Positions 35,405 through 45,426 are shown, counted from the stretch's first letter. The stretch is 64,000 nucleotides of DNA from JBBIOU01 sp037443205 (GCA_037443205.1 JBBIOU010000002.1:1-64000); one strand, 5' to 3'. Made by a program: numbers and translations. Notes: generated from the letters alone by a model not told the origin.

Positions 35405-35450
35405 GGCTGATGCATGTGTGTAGATATGTGTGGGTAGCATTTGGGTTTAA
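35405..35450. repeat. Dispersed intergenic repeat, copy A
   Basis: The segment beginning ggctgatgca and ending gcatttgggtttaa matches 56292-56334 at roughly four of five positions, with small gaps. Similarity continues weakly upstream (ccaaaatt-tcat). It overlaps the last codons of the convergent outer-membrane gene. Confidence 0.4.
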
Positions 35451-36154
35451 AATGCATTTATCGAAATACCCACACTAAATATTTGAATATCTTCTCCTTT
35501 GCCTTTGATAAAGAGATTGCTTAATGGGTAATAAACAAATAAACCTAATCTGTCAATACCAAAATGAAGCATTAACCCATAACGCAAACGGTTTAATCCT
35601 TGAAACGAATAAAATTTAAATTTGCCCTCCTTGTTAATGGTTTTGTTATGATGATCAATAAGGTAACCGGCTTTGATACCAGGATAAAAAAACAAATTAG
35701 TGTTTTTATTGGTTCGCAAACGTAATTGAACAGGCAATTCAATATAATTAAAAACCTGTTTGTGTAATTTATATTCGTATGCCGCATCAAATGGCTTAAT
35801 ATAATATTGCTTGCTTCCTTGCAAATTTACCTGTGCTGTAATGGTACCGTTTATATATAAATGTTCTGAACAAAAACTTATTCCCCAGGCAAAACCCAGG
35901 GTGCTTTTTTTATTTAGGGGCACATCAAACATGCGCGTAAAATTAATACCCCAACTATACCACTGTTGTTTTATTCCTTGTGGCACTTGCATAAATCCGG
36001 GATGTATAATATCAACAAAATAACGATCTCTCCGTTTGGGGGCATCATCGCGGGCCGGAGAGAATATCCCTTCATAGGCCCTTTCTGCCGAATGTTGTGC
36101 AACAATCGAAGTCATCAGATAAAATACACTTAGCAGTATAAAATATTTTTTCAA
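35447..36154 (-). CDS. Outer-membrane beta-barrel protein, porin-like
   Basis: 235 residues with a signal peptide (MKKYFILLSVFYL ... VAQ), then alternating beta strands typical of small 8-10-strand Bacteroidota barrels (FNYIELPVQLRL, FFYPGIKAGYLID, LFVYYPLSNLF), ending in Phe. The start codon is TTG at 36154. A TAAGTTTG box on the minus strand at 36338-36345 may be the promoter, leaving a long leader. Function unknown. Confidence 0.75.
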   Translation of the reverse strand: MKKYFILLSVFYLMTSIVAQHSAERAYEGIFSPARDDAPKRRDRYFVDIIHPGFMQVPQGIKQQWYSWGINFTRMFDVPLNKKSTLGFAWGISFCSEHLYINGTITAQVNLQGSKQYYIKPFDAAYEYKLHKQVFNYIELPVQLRLRTNKNTNLFFYPGIKAGYLIDHHNKTINKEGKFKFYSFQGLNRLRYGLMLHFGIDRLGLFVYYPLSNLFIKGKGEDIQIFSVGISINAF

Positions 36155-36410
36155 TCCCTTAATATTTTGTTTGTATGAATTTAATTACCGGCAAATACTG
36201 CATCGGGTTTTGCATATTGTTTGATGATTTGGGCTTATGGTTTAAATTATTGTGTAAAGATGCTATCTGCAAATCAATATACATCCCTTCTCTTTTTTTA
36301 TATTTTATTACTATTGATAATTTGGGTTAATTTATTGCAAACTTACATAAATTTTAGGGTTTAGCATTAATTGCCATGGCTTTGTTGTATTTTTACCTGA
36401 AAATAATGTA

Positions 36411-37034
36411 ATGACGGTTTTTTTAAGAATTATATTTTATTCTATTGCTTCGGGCTTATTTATTGTTTCGGTTTATGAAATATTAGATAAAACGCCTTTA
36501 ATAAACGAAGCTTTGATAACTAACCTGTGTTATCTGTTAATTGTAATCTATTTTATTGATATTGTAAACAAAATGAGTGCTATTATTTTGTTTCGATTAA
36601 ATAAAAACAACTACCTGTTTGTTGCTCCTCTTTCGGGAAAAATGCTGCAGTGGCAGCACACCATTACAATTATATCTTTGTTCACATCACTATTCTTTTC
36701 AATTGTATTTTATCATGCCGGGCATCTATTACCGGCCATGCTTTTTGCATTTGCATTTGCCGAAAAAACGGTTCTTTTACTTGTATCATTTTACATAAAA
36801 ATATATCTGGTAGCCCTTAATGATAATTGCATTCTGATACAGCAAAACCGAATAAAAACTATATTTTTTAATGCTATCATAAATGTAGAACAGAAATACG
36901 GAGAATGGTTTTTTATTCTTAAAAATGGTAAGGTAATAAATATCAGGCAGGATATAGTTAAAGAACCCGAAAAAAATGTATTACAAAATTTATTAACCGA
37001 AAAATTATCAAAACGGGGCATCAGGCTAAATTAA
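36411..37034 (+). CDS. Membrane protein of unknown function
   Basis: 207 residues with four or five predicted membrane helices in the first ~145 residues (about 5-25, 33-52, 80-100, 105-135). A small soluble C-terminal domain has PH-like character (NNCILIQQNRIKTIFF, WFFILKNGKVINIRQ). I cannot name the family. It ends convergently with the ABC-F gene, overlapping by four bases. Confidence 0.65.
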   Translation: MTVFLRIIFYSIASGLFIVSVYEILDKTPLINEALITNLCYLLIVIYFIDIVNKMSAIILFRLNKNNYLFVAPLSGKMLQWQHTITIISLFTSLFFSIVFYHAGHLLPAMLFAFAFAEKTVLLLVSFYIKIYLVALNDNCILIQQNRIKTIFFNAIINVEQKYGEWFFILKNGKVINIRQDIVKEPEKNVLQNLLTEKLSKRGIRLN

Positions 37035-38947
37035 CTCATTGATTCTGCTTGTTTATTCAGTGTTTCCCATTCATTTATTTTTTCTTCTAATTTATTTTTT
37101 ATCTCATTATACTCAGCGTAAATATCCTCAGAGGAAGTGTAATTTGTATCTGCAAGTTTTATTTCCAGTTGTTTAATAGCGGCTTCCAGTTGTTCAATCT
37201 CTGATTCGGTTTTGGCTATTTTACTTTGCAATTTCTTTTTTTCCCGTTCTGTATCGGTATTGGAATAATTGACCGATTTCTTCTCGGGTTGGGTTATGTC
37301 GCGTTTACTGTTTGTTTGTTCAAATTCTGCAATGCTCTTGCTTTTTTTATAGGCCAAAAACTCATCCACGCTCATGTGATGTACAGCTATTTGCCCGGCA
37401 TGCAGCTCGTATATTCTGTTGGTAATACCTTGCAAAAAGTCTCTGTCGTGCGAAACCAGTAATAGTGTACCATCATATTTTATCAAAGCTTCTTTTAATA
37501 CTTGTTTAGAAATTAAATCCAGGTGGTTGGTAGGCTCGTCCAGAATTAAAAAATTAACCGGTGAAAACATAAGTTTACAGAGTGCCAAACGGGTTTTTTC
37601 TCCTCCAGACAGCACTGATACTTTTTTATCTATATCATCATCCCGAAACAAAAAACAACCTAAAATATTCCTTATTTCACGTCTTATATCGCCTACGGCC
37701 ACCTCATCAATCGTTTCATAAACTGTTTTGTTTTTATCTAACTTTTCTGCCTCGTCCTGTGCAAAATATCCTATTTTAATTTGATGTCCGGTATTTAGAA
37801 TTCCCTCGTAATTTTCTTTGCCGGTAATAAGTTTGGTAAGTGTAGATTTACCGGCTCCGTTTTTGCCGAGCAATGCAATTTTTTCGCCCCGCGCAATGGT
37901 AAAATCTATGTTTTTAATTACTTCATTTTGGCCGTCATAAGATTTTCTTAAACCTTTTGCTTCGATAGTAACTTTGCCCGAATGTGGAGCCGGAGGGAAA
38001 CGTATATGAATAGCTGTTTTTTCAAAATCATCTACTTCTATAATTTCTATTTTATCCAGTTTTTTGATAAGCGATTGTGCAAATGCTGCTTTACTGGCTT
38101 TAGCACGAAATTTATCTATCAGTATTTGTGTTTTTTCTATTTCTCTTTGCTGGTTTTTTTGTGCCGCTTTTTGCAACTCTATCTGCTCCCTGCGTTGTTC
38201 AATATATTTGCTGTAATTACATCTAAAATCGTAAGCTTTGCCATTACTAAGTTCTATGGTGCGGTTGGTAACATTATCTAAAAAGCGTTTATCGTGCGAT
38301 ATAAGTATAATGGCTCCCCCGTAATTGATTAAAAATTCTTCCAACCACTGAATAGATTCAATATCCAGGTGATTGGTAGGCTCGTCCAACAATAATATAT
38401 CAGGGTTTTGCAGTAAAATTTTTGCTAATTCCACCCGCATTTTCCAACCCCCGCTAAATTCATGCATTTTGCGACTGAAATCACTGCGTATAAAACCTAA
38501 ACCTAATAATATTTTTTCTGCCTTTTCTAAAGCGTTTTCAGCATCCAGTATGTTTAAGCGGTTGTGCGCATCACTTAAATCGTTTATCAATTGCATATAC
38601 GATTCGCTTTCATAATCGCTGCGCTCGTTTAAACTTTTATTTATCTGCTCTATTTTTTCGTTCAGTAATTGTATTTCTTTGAGTGCCGATAGTGTTTCAT
38701 CTATTACGGTAGCCTGTTCATTATGGCTCATTTCCTGAGGCAGGTATCCTACTACGGCATCTTTGGGCTTTGATACATTTCCTTCATCTGCCTGCTGAAT
38801 ACCTGCAAATAATTTTAACAGTGTACTTTTTCCCGCCCCGTTTTTTCCGGTTAAACCTACTCTGTCGGACTTATTAATTAAAAAGGATATACCATCATAC
38901 AGCACCCTATCGGCAAAACGGATACTTACTTTATTTACTGAAAACAT
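37031..38947 (-). CDS. ABC-F family ATP-binding protein
   Basis: 638 residues with two ABC ATPase domains and no membrane domain. Walker A sites are GLTGKNGAGKST (about 32-43) and ALLGKNGAGKST (about 350). Signatures are FSGGWKMR and LSGGEKTR, each followed by a DEPTNHLD Walker B. The ABC-F linker lies between the domains and a C-terminal coiled coil is at about 560-635 (Lys/Glu-rich). Such proteins act at the ribosome (Uup/EttA-like) in translation; the layout with a C-terminal coiled coil is Uup/YheS-like. Probably cytosolic. Confidence 0.9.
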   Translation of the reverse strand: MFSVNKVSIRFADRVLYDGISFLINKSDRVGLTGKNGAGKSTLLKLFAGIQQADEGNVSKPKDAVVGYLPQEMSHNEQATVIDETLSALKEIQLLNEKIEQINKSLNERSDYESESYMQLINDLSDAHNRLNILDAENALEKAEKILLGLGFIRSDFSRKMHEFSGGWKMRVELAKILLQNPDILLLDEPTNHLDIESIQWLEEFLINYGGAIILISHDKRFLDNVTNRTIELSNGKAYDFRCNYSKYIEQRREQIELQKAAQKNQQREIEKTQILIDKFRAKASKAAFAQSLIKKLDKIEIIEVDDFEKTAIHIRFPPAPHSGKVTIEAKGLRKSYDGQNEVIKNIDFTIARGEKIALLGKNGAGKSTLTKLITGKENYEGILNTGHQIKIGYFAQDEAEKLDKNKTVYETIDEVAVGDIRREIRNILGCFLFRDDDIDKKVSVLSGGEKTRLALCKLMFSPVNFLILDEPTNHLDLISKQVLKEALIKYDGTLLLVSHDRDFLQGITNRIYELHAGQIAVHHMSVDEFLAYKKSKSIAEFEQTNSKRDITQPEKKSVNYSNTDTEREKKKLQSKIAKTESEIEQLEAAIKQLEIKLADTNYTSSEDIYAEYNEIKNKLEEKINEWETLNKQAESMS

Positions 38948-38976
38948 TTCGCAAAGTTAATCCCAAATTTGTCATT

Positions 38977-39132
38977 ATAAACCCAAATTCAGCATTAGAA
39001 ATTTGGATTTATTTCAAATTTTCCGCCAGAGGCGGACTGAGTGCTTTGGCAAAGGGGTGGGATTTGGCTTATCCGCCATCAGGCGTGCATTACGCATACT
39101 AATGCGTAATTGCGGCATAAACCCAAATTCAG
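38977..39132. repeat. Intergenic repeat unit bounded by 16-bp direct repeats
   Basis: ataaacccaaattcag occurs exactly at 38977-38992 and 39117-39132. Between the copies are tccgcc/ggcgga (39022-39036, 3-base loop), cgcc/ggcg (39074-39085, 4-base loop) and a perfect 9-bp inverted repeat attacgcat/atgcgtaat (39089-39110, loop acta). GC content is higher than in nearby coding DNA. It looks like a small REP or MITE-like unit between abcF and the gldN terminator. Confidence 0.5.
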
Positions 39133-39140
39133 TTTAAATA

Positions 39141-39170
39141 AAAAAGCCCCGTCTGATTACGGGGCTTTTT
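39141..39170 (-). terminator. Strong intrinsic terminator of the gld operon
   Basis: A perfect 11-bp stem aaaaagccccg / cggggcttttt with an 8-base loop, lying 20 bases after the gldN stop. The flanking A and T runs make it work in either direction, though no plus-strand gene ends nearby. Confidence 0.85.
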
Positions 39171-39189
39171 TATACAGTAAAAATGCTTT

Positions 39190-40164
39190 TTATAGATCCC
39201 ACACATCGTGTTCAAACTCCATCATTTGCTTTTTAATTTTTTCTGATTCAAGCAATGCATCAACTCCTTGTGTGTAATCAATAATTTTTCTGTCGTATAT
39301 ATTCGATTCTTTTTTTATGTAGCTGTCAAACATGCGTTTCCAAAATAAATCATCGTACGACATGCGCTGCGCGTCATTTAATCTGTTAAATACAAAATGG
39401 TTTTGTAATATATAGCGTATCTCAGGAAAGTAAAACCACAAAAGCTGTTTTGTACCTACTACTTTTTTTGCTTTTGTAACCGGGTCAACCTCATAACGGT
39501 AAACTATAGGGCATATACCTATGATACGTACGTCCATTACCGAGCGTTGTTTATCAAAAAACCAGTCTTCTTTTAATTCCCAGGCCACCACATCTTGCGA
39601 AACTATAGAGTCGCATACTTTGGTGTCGGGGTTTATAACTAAATTACCTTGCGCGTCAATAGAGTCAATTCTGATACCTCCTTCTATAATCCGATAATAG
39701 GGTTCTCCTTCCGAACACTCATAAAGAATATTTTTCAGGGTAAATCTGTATATCGAATCCGAAATCGGATCAGGAGCATAAGGAATGGGGTATTTAAACA
39801 TATCATCTTTATCGCTGATATTTTCTACCGTGTAAAGTTGGTATGGAGTAATTACTCCCGGTTCATAAACCAAATAGTAAAACAATAAATGCCAAAGCGA
39901 TACCCTGTCTGATTTAGGCGTTAGCGGATAAAACAAGGGATAATTGATTTTTTGTCGGTTATCAATAATACGCCATATACGTTTTTCCCACATAACATCG
40001 GCTTCGCGCACATGTACCCATTGAATCATTTTTTTGGTGGGTATGTGTTCTTTTTGATAAAAACCATCCAATACACTTGATTGAGCATAGGGAGATGTAG
40101 GTTGAGCCTGAGTCATAAAGCCCATGCCTATAACCGATAATACAATACAAAATCGCTTTAACAT
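39190..40164 (-). CDS. gldN: Type IX secretion/gliding protein GldN
   Basis: 324 residues with a signal peptide (cleavage near TQAQ). The WEKRIWRIIDNRQKINYPLFYP block (about 58-80) and the KRMFDSYIKKESNIYDRKI region near the C-terminus are characteristic of GldN/PorN. In the T9SS, GldN forms periplasmic rings with GldK at the outer membrane and connects to GldM. It is the last gene of the cluster, 11 bases after gldM, and is followed by a strong terminator. Confidence 0.93.
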   Translation of the reverse strand: MLKRFCIVLSVIGMGFMTQAQPTSPYAQSSVLDGFYQKEHIPTKKMIQWVHVREADVMWEKRIWRIIDNRQKINYPLFYPLTPKSDRVSLWHLLFYYLVYEPGVITPYQLYTVENISDKDDMFKYPIPYAPDPISDSIYRFTLKNILYECSEGEPYYRIIEGGIRIDSIDAQGNLVINPDTKVCDSIVSQDVVAWELKEDWFFDKQRSVMDVRIIGICPIVYRYEVDPVTKAKKVVGTKQLLWFYFPEIRYILQNHFVFNRLNDAQRMSYDDLFWKRMFDSYIKKESNIYDRKIIDYTQGVDALLESEKIKKQMMEFEHDVWDL

Positions 40165-40175
40165 AATTGTTTATT

Positions 40176-41903
40176 TTAGTTTATCACAAAACTCATTGAA
40201 GGTGCCTTCACCTGAGTAGCTGTTTTATTGTTTCGGCAATTAACCTGGGTGATGGTAATTACCGAGCCCGGTGTTAACTGACGCATAATTGCTTTAACAT
40301 CTGAGGGTATGGCACTTCCCTGAACCGGTTTTTTAACCTGGTTACCATTTACGGTTGCCACAAAAGTCCAACTATTGATGGTAAAATCTGCTTTAATAGG
40401 CACGCTGGCATCATAACCGGCAGTTAATGAAGGTGCTCCTAACAATGCCGATTTAGATATGCTGGATTCTAAATTTGAGGTGGCTCCTAAAAACAAATTA
40501 GGGTTGGGCATCGGTCTTACACGAAATTCCATTTTACCTACTTGTTTACCCTCTGCATTTACAGATAGAGTTACTTTTTGACCTACTGACGACATAGGAG
40601 GTTTAACTAAATAAACTTTCATGCCTTCAAACTGGGTTTGTCCACCAACTCCGGGCCCTTGCAACGATACTTTATCAGGAGGGAAACCGGCAGCAGTAGC
40701 TTGAATTTTGTTGTCATATCCTGCGTACAACACATTCATTTCTACCGGAGAGATTACCCCCATCGGTTGGCCTACTTCGTATTTATACTCCCAGGGTATT
40801 TGACGAATCTCGCCTTTTACTTTTACACCTAAAGTTCCTTTCAACTCTTTTTCACCCGGTGAATCTGCTCGTATAGGAATGCTCCTTACTGCATTTTTAC
40901 TTTCTCCACCGTTTAAAGAATAAGTAATTTGAGGCATGTCGGTAGAGTCGTATGCGGCAATCATTACGGTTACTTTCATAGAATCGCCCACATTAAGGTA
41001 ACCTGTAGGTGCAAACACCATGGGTTCTATTTTATTTATTTTAATGATGGGTGATTCGAGTTTAGAATCAATTAAATTAAATGCCTGGTTTTGTGCTGTT
41101 CTGATGTCGGCACGTAATGCCGTAAACATGGCAGCAGCCCCAACTACCGGTGAATGGTCAAATAAACTGCCTATCCAGGTAGTTTCTTCACCATGTTCAT
41201 AGGCTTTTTCAGGATAACTCAGCGTAAGGTAAATTTTTAACAGCTTATTGGTATCTTCGGGGTTGGCTGTTTTTAAAGCCTCTTTCAACTGAGTCCAGGT
41301 TGATGGGTCTTTGGGATTTACGTTTTCGGTAATTTTACTCGGGTCAAAAGAAAATTGCTTATTACCGTTTTTATAATCAGCCAATATCATTATAATACTA
41401 TCTCTAACGCCAAACAATCTTTTTCTGATGTTTTGCCCGCGTTCGTTTGGTTGTTTGGGATTCTCCCCGATAAATAAATGTGTTGCCACATCATAATTAT
41501 CTTTTGCGTCAATGGTATCCAAACTTCTCAATTTATAACGCTTAACACCCCCATCATCATATTCTACCAACATATCCTTTTTGTCAGCTTCTTTTAGCAT
41601 TTCAGCGGCTTCTTTGATAAAGAAGTCATAGGCATTATCGCATATCTTTTTTATTTTCGAAGCTTTATCATACCAGGGTGCGGTGCTCTCTTTGGTTTCT
41701 TTGGTAGCCATCAGAGACTCCATTTTGGTAAAAATACCGTCAATATTAGCTTCAACTATTTTATTTGAATCTTCAATTTTATCATTTAACTTAACGAATG
41801 CTTTGATAATTTCCTTAGATACGTTAAGCGCAAGAAGAGCGGTAAGTACCAGGTACATCATACCAATCATCTTCTGTCTGGGTGTTTCCTTGCCACCTGC
41901 CAT
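40176..41903 (-). CDS. gldM: Type IX secretion motor protein GldM
   Basis: 575 residues. The N-terminus MAGGKETPRQKMIGMMYL followed by one transmembrane helix (about 15-35) is nearly invariant in the family. The periplasmic part consists of an N-terminal helical domain (to about 225) and several Ig-like beta domains (PIRADSPGEKELKG, the last ending MSFVIN). GldM with GldL is the proton-driven rotary motor; it spans the periplasm to reach the GldK/N ring. 55 bases after gldL. Confidence 0.95.
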   Translation of the reverse strand: MAGGKETPRQKMIGMMYLVLTALLALNVSKEIIKAFVKLNDKIEDSNKIVEANIDGIFTKMESLMATKETKESTAPWYDKASKIKKICDNAYDFFIKEAAEMLKEADKKDMLVEYDDGGVKRYKLRSLDTIDAKDNYDVATHLFIGENPKQPNERGQNIRKRLFGVRDSIIMILADYKNGNKQFSFDPSKITENVNPKDPSTWTQLKEALKTANPEDTNKLLKIYLTLSYPEKAYEHGEETTWIGSLFDHSPVVGAAAMFTALRADIRTAQNQAFNLIDSKLESPIIKINKIEPMVFAPTGYLNVGDSMKVTVMIAAYDSTDMPQITYSLNGGESKNAVRSIPIRADSPGEKELKGTLGVKVKGEIRQIPWEYKYEVGQPMGVISPVEMNVLYAGYDNKIQATAAGFPPDKVSLQGPGVGGQTQFEGMKVYLVKPPMSSVGQKVTLSVNAEGKQVGKMEFRVRPMPNPNLFLGATSNLESSISKSALLGAPSLTAGYDASVPIKADFTINSWTFVATVNGNQVKKPVQGSAIPSDVKAIMRQLTPGSVITITQVNCRNNKTATQVKAPSMSFVIN

Positions 41904-41958
41904 GTGTTTCTGTTTTTAAAGGTTATACATACATATATTTTACAGTAAACAGGTGTGA

Positions 41959-42789
41959 TTAAACTCTCGCAGCCGTGTTAACATTCATAGCGGCAAGCAT
42001 ATTGCCGTATATGGTATTAAGTGCTGTTAAGTTACGCGAAAGTTCACTCATGGTTTCTTTGTAACGTTTAGTATCATCCACCGAATCGTGTAAGTTTTTC
42101 ATTAATTGGTTAATGCCTTCGTACAATTGCGAAGTAGATTCTAAATGAGCGGAAGCACCTTTTAATTGCATTTCGTAAATGCTGTTCAGGTTGGCAAGAT
42201 TGCTTGATAGTTTCATCATTTCTTCGCCAAACGAACGACCTTGTGCTTCAGAATTAGTTAATCCCATTACTGCTTCAGAAGCTTTGATATATGATTCTGT
42301 AAGCTGATTTACTTTGGTAGATGCCCCTTTCAGGCTGTCAACATATTCGTTGGTAGCTAAAGATGCGTTAGATACATCACCAATGGTATGGGTAGCATTG
42401 GTTAAGGAACGTAGTCCTTCGCCTAAACTTTGTATTAATTGAGGTTCAATTTTAGCTTCCTCAAGCATCTTGTCTAATTCTTCGGTAACCGAGGTTTTCT
42501 TTTTATGTTCAAGTTGAGCCTCTAAATCTTCATCTGAGTGTCCTAAAGCTAGTTCGGGGTAAACAAGTGTCCAATCCGGGTCTTCATGAATGGGTTCAAA
42601 GGCCGAGAAGAAGAAGATAACGGCTTCCGTTGAAAGCCCTGCCACCAACATTACACCTGCACCCGGCCAGTGCATAATTTTAAACATCGCGCCAACAATT
42701 ACCACTGCCGCGCCAAATCCGTAAAGTTTTGCCATGAATTTTTTCCACGACTTACTACCTGGTCTGAATCCTTTAACTGGTTTTGCCAT
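41959..42789 (-). CDS. gldL: Type IX secretion motor protein GldL
   Basis: 276 residues. Two N-terminal transmembrane helices (about 22-42 and 47-65; FGAAVVIVGAMFKIMHWPGAG and LVAGLSTEAVIFFFSAFEP) carry the family's conserved Glu and proton-path residues. The rest is a long cytoplasmic coiled-coil-like region. It is the stator subunit of the motor with GldM. Confidence 0.95.
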   Translation of the reverse strand: MAKPVKGFRPGSKSWKKFMAKLYGFGAAVVIVGAMFKIMHWPGAGVMLVAGLSTEAVIFFFSAFEPIHEDPDWTLVYPELALGHSDEDLEAQLEHKKKTSVTEELDKMLEEAKIEPQLIQSLGEGLRSLTNATHTIGDVSNASLATNEYVDSLKGASTKVNQLTESYIKASEAVMGLTNSEAQGRSFGEEMMKLSSNLANLNSIYEMQLKGASAHLESTSQLYEGINQLMKNLHDSVDDTKRYKETMSELSRNLTALNTIYGNMLAAMNVNTAARV

Positions 42790-42888
42790 AATTAATTTGC
42801 TTTATTTGGTTTTACATTGTTTGATTTGCTTTTCCAAAAATTTGTAAAATGCATTTTTAAAAAGGAACACTTCTTACACTAAACCTTG

Positions 42889-44328
42889 TTAAATATCGCT
42901 GTCGGCATCGCGGCCTCCTCGACCTAAATACGACATTACACACCTGAATCCTACATAAGATTTGGCAGAATCCTGATACTCAAATGAACGGGAGCCTGTT
43001 TGTAAATAATAGGCAATGTCTTTCCAGGAACCTCCGCGAATTACTTTGCGTTTGTTCGAAGGAGAGTCATGGTCTAAAGCATGGTAAATATATTCCGGAC
43101 TTAAATCGTGCATAAACTCGTATGCTGATTCATCATAAGCTGATTCGCACCATTCTGACACGTTACCGGCCATACAATATAAACCATAATCGTTGGGGTG
43201 GTAAGAGGTAACTTTTACGGTATAAAAACCACCGTCTTCCATATATCTGCCTCGCATTGGTTTAAAGTTTCCTAAGAAACAGCCTCGGGCATTACGGATA
43301 TAAGGACCTCCCCATGGATACGGGCTGTGGTCTAAGTCGCCACGCGCTGCATATTCCCATTCGGCTTCGGTTGGCAAACGAAAATCCTGCACATATATAT
43401 CACCATTCATTTCTAACCAGGAGTTGTAAAGTTGCGTTCTCCAAACGCACATAGCTTTTGCTTGTACCCAGGATACACCCACTACCGGATAATCATCATA
43501 AGCCGGATGCCAGAAATACATATTCGTCATAGGATCGTTGTACGAATAGGTAAAGTCTGAAATCCAGCACAAGGTATCGGGATATACATTAATCACTTCT
43601 TTAATGATGAATCGTGAGCGGTCTTCATGTCCACGGATAGCATTGTTTTGCCCCTTGCGGTTTCTGTAACCCATATCTAAATCACGACCGATAGGGTCGC
43701 CTGTAATGGGGTCGTTGGGATTTGCTAATTTTCGATGATCGGGATCATCGGGATTATCTTTGATATGATAGCGTCCTTTTTTGGCTGCTGCTTTAAGGTC
43801 TATCCAGTAATACTCAAATAAAAGTTTGCGCACGTCTATTTCGCGCCTTTTGTAAAAACGCTCGTGTTCGGGCAGGTACATTTCGGCCAAAATAGGCATA
43901 TAGTTTTTATCGTACCAGCGCAAGCGTGCCGACCAGTTCAAATTCCATTCGCTGGGGTCTCTGGGGTCTCCGTTATCATCAAATGTTTCTTCCAAAAACT
44001 CTGCTTCAAAGTCTGCCGATAGTTTTCTGCGGGCAATCGAGTCGCGCACATAAAACACAAACTGGCGGTATTCGTTGTTAGATATTTCGGTATTATCCAT
44101 GTAGAATGCCGGAATGGAAACTGTTTTGGTGCGGTTGTAATGCGCCCAGGGCACATCCTGGTCGCTGGCACCCAAGTTAACACTACCGGCCGGGATGTAA
44201 ACCATTCCGTAGGGTGTTGCCTGATAAAATTTTGATCGTGGCTGTACCCCTATTAATTGCCCGTTACCGCCTCTGTTGCAAGCATAAAGCGTAACAGCAA
44301 TAATACTGTAAAACATTAGTTTTTTCAT
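42889..44328 (-). CDS. gldK: Type IX secretion lipoprotein GldK
   Basis: About 479 residues from the ATG at 44328. This start is fixed by a strong Shine-Dalgarno sequence at 44333-44340 and by the lipoprotein signal with lipobox LYAC (Cys about 17). The frame extends 18 codons upstream without meaning. The body is a formylglycine-generating-enzyme-like (SUMF1) domain: PAGSVNLGASD, FRLPTEAEWEYAARGD, AGNVSEWCES and RGGSWKD. In GldK it serves a structural role in the outer-membrane-associated ring. 99 bases separate it from gldL. Confidence 0.94.
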   Translation of the reverse strand: MKKLMFYSIIAVTLYACNRGGNGQLIGVQPRSKFYQATPYGMVYIPAGSVNLGASDQDVPWAHYNRTKTVSIPAFYMDNTEISNNEYRQFVFYVRDSIARRKLSADFEAEFLEETFDDNGDPRDPSEWNLNWSARLRWYDKNYMPILAEMYLPEHERFYKRREIDVRKLLFEYYWIDLKAAAKKGRYHIKDNPDDPDHRKLANPNDPITGDPIGRDLDMGYRNRKGQNNAIRGHEDRSRFIIKEVINVYPDTLCWISDFTYSYNDPMTNMYFWHPAYDDYPVVGVSWVQAKAMCVWRTQLYNSWLEMNGDIYVQDFRLPTEAEWEYAARGDLDHSPYPWGGPYIRNARGCFLGNFKPMRGRYMEDGGFYTVKVTSYHPNDYGLYCMAGNVSEWCESAYDESAYEFMHDLSPEYIYHALDHDSPSNKRKVIRGGSWKDIAYYLQTGSRSFEYQDSAKSYVGFRCVMSYLGRGGRDADSDI

Positions 44329-44332
44329 GCTA

Positions 44333-44340
44333 CCTCCTTT
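44333..44340 (-). promoter_or_regulatory. Strong ribosome-binding site of gldK
   Basis: The minus strand reads aaaggagg, four bases from the ATG. Strong Shine-Dalgarno sites are uncommon in Bacteroidota, where AT-rich leaders dominate; this one decides the gldK start. Confidence 0.7.
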
Positions 44341-44432
44341 AATGTACTTACAACTATTTTTCACCTCCATGATAAGCTGCAAGTTTTATAATTTGCTTTT
44401 AACGGTTAATATTATTTTTAAGTTACACATTT

Positions 44433-45374
44433 TTACAAGAACCTCACTGTTTTAGTTACTGTACGGGTAGGTGGTTTTTGTAAATTGAAACAGTAATTAA
44501 GCATAATTTCGTGGCTTCCGTTACTGTATTGTTTTATTTGCGAAGTGGTTATATCATAAGAATAACCGATGCGTATCATACCGGGCATGTTTTTGCCGCC
44601 CAACGGCATTTGGTAACCGAGCATAGGCATAATGGCGTCTTTTAAACGGTAATTAAGGCCTAACCAAACCATGTTGCCGTAAACCACGCGCGCACCAATG
44701 TCGAACTGAGTGGCTGCAATATCCGATTTAATCAGAGTATAAGGGTTAATCATCCAATCGGTATTGAGTTGTTTTTCCCAGCCTGCTATAACATGATAAT
44801 GACGTTTGTTGTTATAGTCCATATTTGATAAGTCTGATTCGGTTAAACGGGTAGATGACAAGCCTACATAAAAATCAGGTCCTTTATAGTATAAACCAAA
44901 AGCAATATCGTAGGTAGATTGCGAAACCCCCGCATCAGGGATAACGTTGTCTGAGCTGACAGGGTCTATAGCTACCCAGGTAGGATTAAGCGCTTTAGAT
45001 ACCAATCCGGCTGAAAGACCAATACCTAATTTACCGTTTATGGAGGGTATGTTTAAGTGATAGGAGTATGATAAACGAGCATAAGTATCACTAAAGAACC
45101 CTATTTTATCATGAAATACCGAAAGACCAACACCGCCTCTTAACAGATTCACCGGGCCATGTGCATTAAACAATATGGTTTGAGGCGAACCGGTAAAACC
45201 CGACCATTGCTGGCGAAAAATTCCGGTTGCGCAAATTTTTCCGTCTATGCCGGTGAAGCCCGGATTGAAGGAAAGTCTGTCAAAAATATGTTGCGTAAGC
45301 TGAATATCTTGCTGTGCCTTTACCGAGAAAACACCAGTAATAACAAGCGATACAGAAAGTAAAACTTTTTTCAT
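44433..45374 (-). CDS. PorP/SprF-family type IX secretion outer-membrane protein
   Basis: About 313 residues from the ATG at 45374, which starts the signal peptide (MKKVLLSVSLVITGVFSVKAQ). The mature protein is a beta-barrel with family hallmarks QHIFDRLSFNPGFTG near the start, FRQQWSGFTGSPQT (about 45-58) and GLNYRLKDAIMPMLGYQ. PorP/SprF proteins help attach T9SS type B cargo. Its place directly upstream of gldK is the same as porP before porK in Porphyromonas. A near-consensus promoter (AACCTTTG on the minus strand, 45427-45434) lies upstream. Confidence 0.9.
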   Translation of the reverse strand: MKKVLLSVSLVITGVFSVKAQQDIQLTQHIFDRLSFNPGFTGIDGKICATGIFRQQWSGFTGSPQTILFNAHGPVNLLRGGVGLSVFHDKIGFFSDTYARLSYSYHLNIPSINGKLGIGLSAGLVSKALNPTWVAIDPVSSDNVIPDAGVSQSTYDIAFGLYYKGPDFYVGLSSTRLTESDLSNMDYNNKRHYHVIAGWEKQLNTDWMINPYTLIKSDIAATQFDIGARVVYGNMVWLGLNYRLKDAIMPMLGYQMPLGGKNMPGMIRIGYSYDITTSQIKQYSNGSHEIMLNYCFNLQKPPTRTVTKTVRFL

Positions 45375-45426
45375 ATTTATTTTTTGAATCAGTTTTTTAA
45401 TGCTTTGCAACAAACTTTACTTTTTG

